Positions 8,676-17,616 are shown, counted from the first letter of the stretch. The stretch is 64,000 nucleotides of DNA from Oceanobacillus oncorhynchi (GCF_000821065.1 NZ_CDGG01000001.1:2790001-2854000), one strand, 5' to 3'. The notes: a model not told the origin generated them from the sequence alone. Numbers and translations: made by a program.

Positions 8676-11266
8676 ATATTGTCAATAAAGTTACGTTAAG
8701 GCATTTAAAAGAAAATAAACGAAGAACGCTTATTACTATCATTGGTGTCATTATTTCTGTTGCGATGATTACAGGAGTAGCTTCCCTGGGAATTTCTTTT
8801 ATAGATATGCAGCAGCGGGATGCGATTGCTAATGAGGGGAATTGGCATTACAGCATGGATCAGCTTGATTCAGAGCAGCTGGAAAAAATTCAAACCGATG
8901 CCAATACTGATTCTGTCGGTGTGATGAAGGAATATGGGTATGCACCGTTGAATGACCAATTATTGAAAAGATACCTGTATGTCCGGGGCATGGATGAAGC
9001 GGCTCTGGAGCAGATGCAAGTGAATCTGACGAAAGGCCGGCTCCCGGCAAGTGAAAAGGAGGTAGTGATCTCTGAGGAATTAAAGAGACAGGATTTTGAT
9101 TACCAAATTGGAGATACGATTGAGTTAGACATAGGAGAAAGACGTTATACAGGAACGGAAGGTATGGAAAATCGTGCGTTAGACCAAAATGATTCTCTTT
9201 TGGTTATTGAAGGACAATTAGATGAAGAATTACGTGAGCAAACCGAATACAGCTTTACCATTGTTGGTGAAATCGAAGAACCGATATGGGACGAGCCGTG
9301 GTCTCCAGGATATACCGTGTTAGCTTATACGGATGCACAAGCGTCATCTGTGGTGGACCGTGCTTTTGTAAAAGTGAATGATTTAGGGATAACCCTTTTC
9401 GATGATGTAGATTTGCTGGCGCAAGAATTGGATGTAGCGTCCGATGCGTATAATTTTAACACGACTTTATTGAATACGTACCTTGTTTCCTTGAACAGTG
9501 GGACGGTTTCTACTTTGTCCGGATTATTAACGGTTATTATGCTGATTATCGTGATTGGTTCAATGGCTTTAATTTATAATGCATTTGCTATCTCTGTATC
9601 AGAAAGATCACGGTATTTAGGGATGCTTTCCAGTACTGGTGCAACGAAACGGCAAAAGAGAAATTCCGTATTATTTGAAGGGCTCTTAATCGGATTGATC
9701 AGTATCCCTATTGGAATTGGAGCTGGTTTTGCCGGCATTGGCATCACGTTGCATTATGTGAATCAGATTTTACAAAATGTAGGGCTTGAGACAGATTTCC
9801 GGTTGGCTGTTACTCTTCCTTTAATCGGGATAGCTGTCGGTGTTTCTTTGATGACCATTTTGATTTCTGCATGGATACCTGCAGTCAGAGCATCTAAAGT
9901 AACTGCAATAGATGCTATCCGTCAGGCGAAGGATGTCAAATTAACGAAAAAGAAAGTGAAAACAAACCGTATCGTCCGTAAACTCTTTGGCTATGAAGCG
10001 GAAATTGCTTTGAAGAATTTAAAGAGACATAAGAAACGTTACCAGGTGACTGTTTTTTCACTCATGATCAGCGTTATTCTGTTCTTAACTGTAGGGTTCT
10101 ATACCAATTCGCTGACAAAATCATATGAAGTACTGTCGGAGGAACTGGAATATGATATTTCCATTAGCGGCACGGGAGAAATAGATGATTCCAATCCTTT
10201 GTGGGAAATCTATCAAGACATACAAGATTTAGATAGTGTGGAGGAAAGTTTCATTTACAAAACAGCCCAGCTTCAGGCGTATTTTCCAGAGCAAATGGCT
10301 GGAGAGAACTATGAAAATAGGGATGGAACTCCTGAAACAGCAGAAGGTCTCCCGTATTACCTGGAATTAGTGGGCTTATCTGATGCGGATTGGGAACAAT
10401 ATCTAGCCGATAATGATATAACAGATAGGACAGAAAGTGATTTTCGCGGTGTTTTAGTAAACCATGTCACCTATAATGATGGCACGCAATACATCGAAAC
10501 AGATATGTTAAAAGTGGATACGGGTGATATGCTGCCGCTTCAAGTGAACAGCTACAATGAAGAAAGAGACGATTGGAACTTCGAACAGGGAGAAGACATC
10601 GAGCTGCTTGGTCTGACGAATCAATATCCCGTTGGAAATTCCTATGCCGATTCGAACACTATTTATCTTATTGTACCGGAGCAAGTGCTTGAGAATACAA
10701 TGGAATCATTTCCAAATGAAAGAACAAGTTTATCCGAGATATATGTCACCTCTGATGATCCGGACCAGGCGCAAGAGGATATAGAAGCGCTGGGGATTGC
10801 GGATGAGGTATCTATTTACAATCAGTATGAAGTCAGGCAGGATAATGAACAATTCGCACGGGTGCTGTCTATTTTTGTTTACGGGTTTATCATCCTGATT
10901 ACATTGATTTCCGTTGCTAATATCTTTAATACCATTTCAACAAGTATTGCTCTGCGGAGAAGAGAATTTGCAACGATGAAATCGATCGGCATGACGCCAA
11001 AAGCTTTTCGTAAAATGATTTATTTTGAGAGCCTGTTTTATGGAATAAAATCCTTGCTGTATGGGCTGCCAATCAGTTTCGTGGTAATGTATATTATTTA
11101 CTGGCAGACGCAATACGCCTTTGATTACAGCTTCAACATTCCATGGATGTATATTGGAATAGCGATTCTAGCTGTATTCCTGATTGTTGGAGCAGCCATG
11201 CTATACTCGATGTCGAAATTGAAGAAGGATAGTATTGTGGAGACGTTAAGACAGGAAAATATTTAG
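8672..11266 (+). CDS. FtsX-family ABC permease, 864 residues
   Basis: A large permease with two FtsX cores. The N-terminal helix (about 20-40) is followed by an extracellular domain of about 230 residues and three helices around 277-410. Then comes a second helix near 460, a second acidic extracellular domain of about 260 residues, and three C-terminal helices from about 730 to 850. The size is as expected for duplicated-domain permeases in the SalY-like family. With the ATPase and two-component system it forms a probable antimicrobial peptide sensing or resistance module. Substrate unknown. Overlaps the ATPase by four bases; followed by a strong terminator. Confidence 0.93.
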   Translation: MNIVNKVTLRHLKENKRRTLITIIGVIISVAMITGVASLGISFIDMQQRDAIANEGNWHYSMDQLDSEQLEKIQTDANTDSVGVMKEYGYAPLNDQLLKRYLYVRGMDEAALEQMQVNLTKGRLPASEKEVVISEELKRQDFDYQIGDTIELDIGERRYTGTEGMENRALDQNDSLLVIEGQLDEELREQTEYSFTIVGEIEEPIWDEPWSPGYTVLAYTDAQASSVVDRAFVKVNDLGITLFDDVDLLAQELDVASDAYNFNTTLLNTYLVSLNSGTVSTLSGLLTVIMLIIVIGSMALIYNAFAISVSERSRYLGMLSSTGATKRQKRNSVLFEGLLIGLISIPIGIGAGFAGIGITLHYVNQILQNVGLETDFRLAVTLPLIGIAVGVSLMTILISAWIPAVRASKVTAIDAIRQAKDVKLTKKKVKTNRIVRKLFGYEAEIALKNLKRHKKRYQVTVFSLMISVILFLTVGFYTNSLTKSYEVLSEELEYDISISGTGEIDDSNPLWEIYQDIQDLDSVEESFIYKTAQLQAYFPEQMAGENYENRDGTPETAEGLPYYLELVGLSDADWEQYLADNDITDRTESDFRGVLVNHVTYNDGTQYIETDMLKVDTGDMLPLQVNSYNEERDDWNFEQGEDIELLGLTNQYPVGNSYADSNTIYLIVPEQVLENTMESFPNERTSLSEIYVTSDDPDQAQEDIEALGIADEVSIYNQYEVRQDNEQFARVLSIFVYGFIILITLISVANIFNTISTSIALRRREFATMKSIGMTPKAFRKMIYFESLFYGIKSLLYGLPISFVVMYIIYWQTQYAFDYSFNIPWMYIGIAILAVFLIVGAAMLYSMSKLKKDSIVETLRQENI

Positions 11267-11275
11267 AGCAACATA

Positions 11276-11319
11276 ACAAGCTATCTCGGGTGGGAATATC
11301 TGAGATAGCTTGTTTTTTT
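11276..11319 (+). terminator. Intrinsic terminator of the first two-component/ABC operon
   Basis: ACAAGCTATCTC and its complement GAGATAGCTTGT form a 12-bp stem followed by seven T residues, ten bases after the permease stop. Confidence 0.92.
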
Positions 11320-11397
11320 GTTATTTAGAATGCTGGGCTTTAAAATTATCATAACGTGGCTGTTCGTGCTAATAGTGAAAAAGATCCATAGATGAAC

Positions 11398-11445
11398 ATG
11401 TTTCGAATAGGAGAAGCAGCGAAACAAACAACGCTATCCGTTTAA
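11398..11445 (+). pseudogene. Fossil N-terminus of a MerR-family regulator
   Basis: A 15-codon reading frame, [15 protein letters not shown] then stop, matches the first helix of MerR-type DNA-binding domains (typical start MYRIGELAKxTGVSV). The stop codon coincides with the 3' end of fosB on the other strand, and nothing MerR-like continues beyond it. It looks like a MerR gene cut by the recombination that brought fosB beside it. No ribosome site is obvious, so it is not expected to make a protein. Confidence 0.6.
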
Positions 11446-11864
11446 ATATAAAACTCCATATGAGGCTTTTCCTGCTTATAATAATTCATTCTGTCCTGTA
11501 ACGTGCCAGTATGAAATTCAAACTTATGACCATCAGGGTCTGTAAAATAGATCGATTTCTTATCTTTTTCATCCCTGGGACGGCCCGTTAACATATTTAC
11601 GTCTAATTCCTCTAATTTGTTATATATGCTGTCAAAATCAGCTTCTTCAATGGAAAAAGCAATATGTGTATAGGATTGGCTTATTTCATTCCGGGGTATG
11701 TCCTTCTCCAAATTAAGAGCCAGCCACATGCCATTTAAATCAAAATAAGCTGTGCTTCTTCCCTTGACCAGTAATTTAGCATCAAACACATTCTGGTAAA
11801 AACGTATGGACTTTTCCAAATCAGAAACAGAAAATAAAAAATGATTTACTCCCTTTATAAACAA
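11442..11864 (-). CDS. fosB: Fosfomycin thiol transferase FosB
   Basis: A 140-residue vicinal-oxygen-chelate (glyoxalase-fold) enzyme very close to B. subtilis FosB as I remember it. It shows [19 protein letters not shown], the [23 protein letters not shown] block, the second metal His in [10 protein letters not shown], and the [23 protein letters not shown] block carrying the metal Glu. It adds bacillithiol (or cysteine) to fosfomycin using a divalent metal. The TTG start at 11864 is chosen because GAGGTGA lies just upstream and the protein then has the normal FosB length; upstream in-frame codons do not fit the family. Likely co-transcribed with the small lipoprotein gene upstream. Confidence 0.95.
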   Translation of the reverse strand: MFIKGVNHFLFSVSDLEKSIRFYQNVFDAKLLVKGRSTAYFDLNGMWLALNLEKDIPRNEISQSYTHIAFSIEEADFDSIYNKLEELDVNMLTGRPRDEKDKKSIYFTDPDGHKFEFHTGTLQDRMNYYKQEKPHMEFYI

Positions 11865-11898
11865 CTTTATCACCTCAATATGATTAGTTTCATTTTTT

Positions 11899-12120
11899 CT
11901 AAGAACAACAATAAATAGCTGCATCAAAAGCATCTTCCGGAATATAGATGATTTCATTTCTTATTTCGTAAGGTATATCATGGTTTTCTAACAATTCCGT
12001 AGCATTGCTGTTTGTCTTTTCTCCCCACTCGGTGTATTCGCCGGTATATTCTTTTTGACAAGCGGATAAGGCTGCCAAAAGAAAAAAAGCACAAAGTATA
12101 AATACTAGAACCTTCTTCAA
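11899..12120 (-). CDS. Small putative lipoprotein
   Basis: A 73-residue protein with a lipoprotein signal ([21 protein letters not shown], acylated Cys at 21) and a short mature part of about 50 residues ending in IYCCS. The start is TTG behind GGAGAG. It lies 34 bases upstream of fosB on the same strand and is probably in the same transcript. No domain recognised; the vicinal Cys pair at the C-terminus is notable. Function unknown. Confidence 0.75.
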   Translation of the reverse strand: MKKVLVFILCAFFLLAALSACQKEYTGEYTEWGEKTNSNATELLENHDIPYEIRNEIIYIPEDAFDAAIYCCS

Positions 12121-12243
12121 AATCTTTCTCTCCTTTAAATGATTTAATCAATTTCGTTTATATTCATTCTTTAACTCTACCAAAAAGTTTTCTTACGTTA
12201 AAGAGCCCACTCTATTAATGCAAAAGCACATGTTAATTTCCGA

Positions 12244-12293
12244 TGTACGCGTATTTACGAAAAATCATTGTACGCGTATTTACGAAAAATCAT
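12244..12293. repeat. Perfect 25-bp tandem repeat, candidate double operator
   Basis: The 25-base unit at 12244-12268 (starting TGTACGCG and ending AAAATCAT) is repeated exactly at 12269-12293. Each unit contains TACGCGTA and a CGTA-TT-TACG inverted motif. It lies about 50 bases upstream of the -35 box of the permease/ATPase/PASTA operon and also upstream of the divergent lipoprotein-fosB genes, so it could serve either side as a regulator binding site. Confidence 0.75.
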
Positions 12294-12344
12294 TTCCGTT
12301 CCATCCTAAGGAAAAGAAAATTTTGTATATTTTAAAAAAAGTTA

Positions 12345-12373
12345 TTGTTTTTCTTCTGTATTAAGAATATAAT
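12345..12373 (+). promoter_or_regulatory. Predicted sigma-A promoter of the permease/PASTA operon
   Basis: TTGTTT (12345-12350), a 17-base spacer and a perfect TATAAT (12368-12373). It would give a leader of about 160 bases before the permease start. A TGTATTAATACA palindrome lies in that leader. Confidence 0.6.
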
Positions 12374-12540
12374 ACATTTAAATATGTGTCTTAGTGTATT
12401 AATACAGTATGACAAAAATACATCATTAGAACGAGGTGAGGGGTTATATTCAAGTAGTAGCTTGGATAGTTACTTTAGTATAATTGTAATATTTATACTT
12501 AAAAAGAATTTATTGTTAGAAGTTGTTGAGGGGGTTAGTT

Positions 12541-14010
12541 ATGAATTTTATGAAACGGGCTTTTTTAGGGATTACTAGAAAAAAAGGAAAGTCTTTAATT
12601 TTACTTGCAGTTATTTTTATTTTAGGAAATTTGATTTCTGGAGCTATTGCGATTCAGCAGGCAACCGGCAATGTAGAGACCACCATTAAAGAGAGACTGG
12701 GTACTGCAGCAACGGTTGACATGGATTATAAAGCATGGGAGTCCATGTCTGAGGAAGAACTGGAAACCTTGGAGATGGAAGAGCTGGGCGTTGATCTGAT
12801 TAAGCAGATTGGCGAGCTTCCTTATGTGAAATACTATGATTACAGCATGACCACCTGGATGGGGTCAGAGAGTATAGAACCTTATCAAGAAGAACTGGAA
12901 GAGGATGTTATGTATGGGGATGAAGATAATATCCCTTTTAGCCTGAAAGGGATCAATTACGCTCCAGTTATTGATTTTGAAGAAGGAAAAGGGGAGTTAG
13001 CAGACGGACGGGTGTTTACAGAGGAAGAGATTAAGAATGGCACGTCCGTGGCAATCATTTCTCAAAAACTGGCAGAGCAAAATAATTTAGAGGTAGGAGA
13101 TACATTTACATTATTAAGTGCTGTGTATGATTACTCGGAAGAGACGGGTGAAGAGACCGTATTGGATTCCAGAGATATTGTTTTAGAAGTGATTGGATTA
13201 TTCGATCCGCAATCTGGAAAGGAAGAGACAGAGAGTAAAGAGGAAGATAGCGATATGTTCCTGATGGAGGATATCGACTATCAGAATACCGTATATGTTC
13301 CTAATGCCATTATATCTGCCGAAGAACAGTATTACTGGGAGGTATATGCTGAAGACGATCCAGAAATTGCTGAAATGCTGGAAGAAGAGTCGATGGAATA
13401 CTATACGCCAATCTATTACTTAAATAATCCAGAGGACATAGAGCCATTTGAAGAAGAGGTGGCGCCGTTATTGCCGGAGCTTTATACGGTAATTAGCGCA
13501 AGTGACCAATATGATGATATTTCAGGACCGATGGAATCCATGTCCACGCTGTCAAAATATGTTTTATTAGTGGCTGTGATTGCGACCGTACTCATTACTG
13601 GATTAGTCGTTTTACTATTTTTGCGGGACCGCAAGCGTGAATTAGGGATTTACTTATCCTTAGGTGAGAAGCGGGGTAAGGTTGTCGGACAGATTTTAAT
13701 TGAAGTAATCGTCGTTGCCTTTGTTGGTATTACATTATCATTATTTACTGGAAATCTCTTAGCAGGGCAAGTATCAGATACGATGATGAAAGCAGATGAT
13801 ACGCAAGAAGAAAGCTATGAAGGTGTTATTTATTATGAAGGGATAGAAACCAATTTGACGGCAGAAGATGTGATAGATTCATATGAGGTCAGTCTTAATT
13901 CCAGCTATGTGCTCGGTTTTTATGGAATCGGTCTGTTAACGATTTTGATTTCAACGATTATCCCGCTGATTTATATTGTCCGGTTGAATCCAAAGAAAAT
14001 ACTGATGTGA
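12541..14010 (+). CDS. FtsX-family ABC permease beside a PASTA protein
   Basis: A 489-residue permease with one FtsX core: an N-terminal helix (about 14-36), a strongly acidic extracellular domain of about 300 residues, and three C-terminal helices (about 341-365, 388-415, 459-485). The ATG at 12541 follows GAGGGGG; a short overlapping frame upstream is not credible. A (frameshifted) ATPase gene follows after 15 bases and a membrane PASTA protein comes next. The shape is that of MacB/FtsX mechanotransmission permeases, and the PASTA partner suggests a role at the cell wall. Substrate unknown. Confidence 0.9.
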   Translation: MNFMKRAFLGITRKKGKSLILLAVIFILGNLISGAIAIQQATGNVETTIKERLGTAATVDMDYKAWESMSEEELETLEMEELGVDLIKQIGELPYVKYYDYSMTTWMGSESIEPYQEELEEDVMYGDEDNIPFSLKGINYAPVIDFEEGKGELADGRVFTEEEIKNGTSVAIISQKLAEQNNLEVGDTFTLLSAVYDYSEETGEETVLDSRDIVLEVIGLFDPQSGKEETESKEEDSDMFLMEDIDYQNTVYVPNAIISAEEQYYWEVYAEDDPEIAEMLEEESMEYYTPIYYLNNPEDIEPFEEEVAPLLPELYTVISASDQYDDISGPMESMSTLSKYVLLVAVIATVLITGLVVLLFLRDRKRELGIYLSLGEKRGKVVGQILIEVIVVAFVGITLSLFTGNLLAGQVSDTMMKADDTQEESYEGVIYYEGIETNLTAEDVIDSYEVSLNSSYVLGFYGIGLLTILISTIIPLIYIVRLNPKKILM

Positions 14011-14025
14011 TGGTGAGGTGAGAAG

Positions 14026-14693
14026 ATGATATTAGAAGCAAAGGATTTAAATTATTATTATCAGGACGGCGAACAGCGCCGTTATATTTTAAAGGATACA
14101 TCTATCTCTTTTGAGAAGGGGAAGTTTTATACGATTTTAGGGCAGTCCGGCTCAGGAAAGACAACCTTGTTATCCTTGCTCAGTGCGTTGGATTCACCGC
14201 ATAGCGGAGAAGTGTTATTTAACGAGGAGAATATTAAGAAAATTGGATATGAAAAATACCGCCGCAATAATGTAGGGATTATTTTTCAAAGCTATAATTT
14301 AATTCCGACTTTTACAGCTATTGAAAACGTACTGGTCCCGATGTCAATCACGGAAAATGAAATTCCGGATGATACCAAAACCGTAGCGTATAATTTGCTG
14401 GATTATATCGGGATTGTAAAAAATAAAGCAGACCGTCTGGTTAATCAGCTGTCCGGGGGAGAGCAGCAGCGTGTTGCCATTGCCCGTGCGCTGGCAACGA
14501 ACGTGGAATTAATTCTTGCCGATGAACCTACTGGAAATCTTGATGAAGAGATGGAGCAGGAAATCATTGATATCTTTAAAAAATTGATGAGCATGGGAAA
14601 TGTGTCATTGTGGTAACTCACTCCAATGAAATTGCCGAACAGTCTGATCAGGCTTTCCAATTAAGGAAGGGTGTTCTGTCTTCCTATGAGTGA
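14026..14693 (+). pseudogene. ABC transporter ATPase with a one-base frameshift
   Basis: The open frame runs to a stop at 14616 (196 residues) and contains Walker A GQSGSGKTT, signature [15 protein letters not shown] and Walker [13 protein letters not shown]. The rest of the domain, including the switch motif VIVVTHS, continues in the next frame until a stop at 14691-14693. A single missing base around 14595-14600 (GGGAAA) explains it. The restored stop overlaps the start of the PASTA gene by eight bases, which supports the ancestral frame. As written, the ATPase lacks its H-loop and should be inactive. It may be a real mutation, programmed slippage or an assembly error. Confidence 0.85.
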
Positions 14694-16239
14694 TTTTTTA
14701 TCCAAGTTTAATAAAGATAAATATGATGATCTGGTAAATGAAAAAGAAGACAAGGAAATAAAGAGCAGTGACAATAAGAAAGAACAGAAACAGGAAGAAA
14801 AAGTACCGCAGCAGAAGCACGAGGAACAGGCTTCTGCTGTGGAAAAGGAAGAGCCCGTATATAAAAAGCATGAGCCCGTCCCTGCTTCTTCCTCTCTTTC
14901 CTCCAGAAGCGGCCGCCGTCAAGATGCAGAAGAAGAAGTGGAAATTGACTTAGATTACCGGAGGAAGAAAAAACGCCGGATGTGGCTGCTTATTTCTGGA
15001 GCCGTTTTGGCTTGTATCCTGATTTTCTTCATTTATTATCTGCTTGTTCATGTGAAGGTAGAAAATTTTGAGGGTCAGCCTGTGGCAGATGTGCGGGCCT
15101 GGGCTGAGGAGAACGATGTGGAAATCGAATTAGAACAGGAATACAGCATGGAGCATGATGCGAACCATGTTATTTCACAAAGTGTTTCTGAAGGGGACAA
15201 GATTAAAAAAGGAAAAACGCTGCAATTAACCAGCAGTTTAGGTGCTGATCCAGAAGAAGTTATTCCGCTGGTTGATTTTTCAGAGATGTCCCAAGAAGAA
15301 GCACAAATCTGGATTGAAGAAAATAAAGCAGAAAACCTGCAGCTGGTCACAGAATATAGTGATGATATCGAAGCGGGGGGCTTTATTCAGTTTTCCATCA
15401 AGGATAGCAGTATTGATGAATCGGAATACAAACGGAAGGATAGTGCTGCTGTCTATTATTCAAGAGGGGAAGAAGTTTTCGAAAAGAATATTACTATCCC
15501 TGATTTTACCGGAGCTGCCAAAGAAGAAGTGGAAAAATGGGCAGAGACCAATGAAATTGAGATGACCTATGAAGAGGCTGATTCGGACAGCGTCGAAGAA
15601 GGAAATATTATCAGTCAAAGTGAACCGGCGGATGAGAAAATCGCGAAAAGAGACGAGATGGAAGTGGTTGTATCAGCCGGTAAAGCAGTGGTCGTTCCGA
15701 ATTTTGGAGGGGTAACTGCGGAAGAAGCAGCGATGAATTATCCAGATTTAAATGTCACCGTAAAACATGCTTTTCATGCAGACGTTGCCTATGGAACGCT
15801 GATTTCACAATCTGTTGAAGCAGATACAAAGCTGACAAATAAAGATGACAAGGATGTTACCGTAACGTACTCTCAGGGCAGACCATATTTGCATGATTTC
15901 CGAGGACAGACAGAAGGGGATTTGCCAAGACTGTTTTATGAGGAATATCAATCAAAGGGTGCGGACATCAACTATATTGTAAAGTATGTTGATTCCCCGG
16001 AAGTAAAGGGAACCGTCGTGGATATGGGGGTATTTAATGAATTTGTGCCCATGACGTATACGGTGGAGGTCCGAATTAGCAATAATGCTTCTGCACCGCC
16101 AAATCCGCCGGCATTTGATGAAGGACCGGAAGATATTTATCCGGAGCCCGGAGCAGGCGGAGCTGATGGACTGGAAGAACTTGAACCAGAGCTTGGTGCA
16201 GATGAGTCTCCGGATTCATTGGAGGAAACGGAAGAGTAA
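14686..16239 (+). CDS. Membrane-anchored protein with four PASTA-like domains
   Basis: A 517-residue protein. Residues 1-98 are cytoplasmic, very charged and low in complexity. A transmembrane helix lies at about 99-121, and four PASTA-like repeats follow at roughly 123-190, 195-265, 267-335 and 337-405 (HVISQSVSEGDKIKKG, NIISQSEPADEKIAKR and LISQSVEADTKLTNK are clear repeat cores). Then comes a divergent segment and an acidic, Pro-rich tail. PASTA domains bind peptidoglycan or muropeptides and beta-lactams in PrkC kinases and PBPs, but here there is no kinase or transpeptidase domain. ATG 14686 is chosen; GTG 14671 is an alternative closer to AAGGAAGG. Probably a wall-sensing partner of the ABC transporter. 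Confidence 0.85.
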   Translation: MSDFLSKFNKDKYDDLVNEKEDKEIKSSDNKKEQKQEEKVPQQKHEEQASAVEKEEPVYKKHEPVPASSSLSSRSGRRQDAEEEVEIDLDYRRKKKRRMWLLISGAVLACILIFFIYYLLVHVKVENFEGQPVADVRAWAEENDVEIELEQEYSMEHDANHVISQSVSEGDKIKKGKTLQLTSSLGADPEEVIPLVDFSEMSQEEAQIWIEENKAENLQLVTEYSDDIEAGGFIQFSIKDSSIDESEYKRKDSAAVYYSRGEEVFEKNITIPDFTGAAKEEVEKWAETNEIEMTYEEADSDSVEEGNIISQSEPADEKIAKRDEMEVVVSAGKAVVVPNFGGVTAEEAAMNYPDLNVTVKHAFHADVAYGTLISQSVEADTKLTNKDDKDVTVTYSQGRPYLHDFRGQTEGDLPRLFYEEYQSKGADINYIVKYVDSPEVKGTVVDMGVFNEFVPMTYTVEVRISNNASAPPNPPAFDEGPEDIYPEPGAGGADGLEELEPELGADESPDSLEETEE

Positions 16240-16264
16240 TAAACACAAATAAATATGATATCGA

Positions 16265-16308
16265 AACAGGAGTAATTTCCAATTGTCATGGAACTACTCC
16301 TGTTTTTT
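16265..16308 (+). terminator. Intrinsic terminator of the PASTA operon
   Basis: AACAGGAGTA pairs with TACTCCTGTT, extended by TTTCCA/TGGAA inside the loop, followed by a six-T run. Confidence 0.9.
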
Positions 16309-16350
16309 GAAAGTAAAATATTCCGATATAGCATTGGAAACTTCCAGTTC

Positions 16351-16714
16351 TTAATTTAACTGCAGCAGCGCTTCTTCTGAAACATCCTCTTCTCTTACCT
16401 CTGTCCAGCCTTTTCCATAGCTGCCCGATGCATCAATGCGCAGAAAAGCACCTGGCCGGAGCTCTCTATCGATTACTTTTGTGATTTGCTGTTCTTTGCC
16501 ATCCGCGTTATACCCTGAAAAGACATACTTGTAATTGCCGGTCCACAGCTTTTCGTAATTATCATCAGCTGTTTCTGCATAATAGGTTTCTACCGGATGC
16601 TGTAACAACCAGTCTGTTAATGGAATGATGCCGGCTGTCGTCTTTTGGATGGCAACAGCGGCGAGGGTGAAGAGAATGAGTATTCCAATCAATACTTTGT
16701 ACTGCTTTTTTCAT
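16351..16714 (-). pseudogene. YxeA-like protein with frame broken at codon three
   Basis: The frame from 16692 downwards encodes a signal helix, then the YxeA/DUF1093 pattern (PVETYYAETADD, YKYVFSGYNADGKEQQITK, RPGAFLRI, GKGWTEVREEDVSEEAL), about 113 residues. The natural start is the ATG at 16714, with GGAG nine bases upstream, but ATG plus six A leads into the wrong frame. Five A would read straight through as MKKQYKVLIGILILF. An in-frame TTG at 16692 is the only other start and lacks a good ribosome site. In B. subtilis yxeA belongs to the yxdJK-yxdLM system, and here it sits divergently beside that module's regulator. Small secreted proteins of unknown role. Confidence 0.75.
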
Positions 16715-16803
16715 ATCATGACACTCCTTTTTTACGTGCTTTATTCTAATCTTTATTGTAAAGAAGGAGGCAGATTGAAAAAATCGCTTTCTCTTACAAT
16801 TAG

Positions 16804-16869
16804 CTTACAGAATTGTAAGGTGAAAATGCTTTCTCTATTTTTGTGGTTCCATCCAATCTGTGCCATAAT
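16804..16869 (+). promoter_or_regulatory. BceR/YxdJ-type operator and promoter, site 1
   Basis: The inverted repeat CTTACA-GAAT-TGTAAG (16804-16819) lies 44 bases upstream of a -10 box CATAAT (16864-16869). The same operator with the same spacing occurs before the ABC genes at 20799. It fits binding sites of BceR-like regulators and implies autoregulation of the regulator gene. Confidence 0.75.
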
Positions 16870-16897
16870 TAGTTAAAAACGGGGAGGGGGGATACGG

Positions 16898-17596
16898 ATG
16901 CAAACCATTATGATTGTAGAAGATGACCCGAAGATTGCAAAGCATCTGCAGGATTATATTGAAAAATATGGTTATCGGGTGTCTTTTATCATGGATTTTG
17001 AACGGATCATGGAAGTATTTCAAGAGGAAAAGCCTGACTTAGTGCTTCTGGATATTAATTTACCAAGCTATGATGGTTTTTATTGGTGCAGGCAAATTCG
17101 CCAGCTGTCTACCTGTCCGGTCATTTTTATTTCTGCCCGCACAGGAGAGATGGACCAGGTAATGGCGCTGGAAAACGGAGGCGATGATTTTATCACAAAA
17201 CCGTTCAGTGCGGAAATCGTGATGGCAAAAATACGCAGTCAGCTGCGCCGGGCATATGGAGCGTATGCTCAGGACGCAAAGGAGCGTTTCTTAGAGGTGG
17301 AAGGGTTAAAGCTTTCCCCGGAACGGCTGGAATTAACCTTCGCCGGAGAGGATACGTTTTTATCAAAAAAAGAAGCGGATATTATGGAAACCTTAATGAA
17401 TCGTTATCCGCGTGTTGCCGGCAGGGAAGATTTGCTGGAGAAGCTTTGGGACGACCAGACCTATGTGGATGAAAACACATTGAACGTCAATATAACAAGA
17501 GTGCGGAAAAAGCTGCAGTCTGTCGGGATTGCAGATGGAGTGGAGACGGTTAGAGGAGTCGGCTACCGCTTAAAAAGCCTGTTGAAAGAAGAATAA
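16898..17596 (+). CDS. BceR/YxdJ-type response regulator
   Basis: A 232-residue OmpR-family regulator with receiver residues D9-D10, Asp52 (LLDINLPSYDGFYWCRQIR is characteristic of the BceR group), the TKPF lysine and a C-terminal winged helix ending VETVRGVGYRLKSL. A G-rich ribosome site GGGGAGGGGGG precedes the ATG. It should be phosphorylated by the kinase at 18131 and bind the paired operators at 16804 and 20799. The neighbouring yxeA-like gene points to the Yxd branch of the Bce family. Confidence 0.93.
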   Translation: MQTIMIVEDDPKIAKHLQDYIEKYGYRVSFIMDFERIMEVFQEEKPDLVLLDINLPSYDGFYWCRQIRQLSTCPVIFISARTGEMDQVMALENGGDDFITKPFSAEIVMAKIRSQLRRAYGAYAQDAKERFLEVEGLKLSPERLELTFAGEDTFLSKKEADIMETLMNRYPRVAGREDLLEKLWDDQTYVDENTLNVNITRVRKKLQSVGIADGVETVRGVGYRLKSLLKEE

Positions 17597-17616
17597 TGTA
17601 AATGGGGAGGATTCCT

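Noticed and set aside
12244-12293. CRISPR array start
   Set aside because: Only two directly abutting copies with no spacer between them and no cas genes nearby.
12345-12578. 77-codon frame before the FtsX-type permease
   Set aside because: It covers the predicted promoter, lacks a ribosome site and overlaps the true permease start in another frame.
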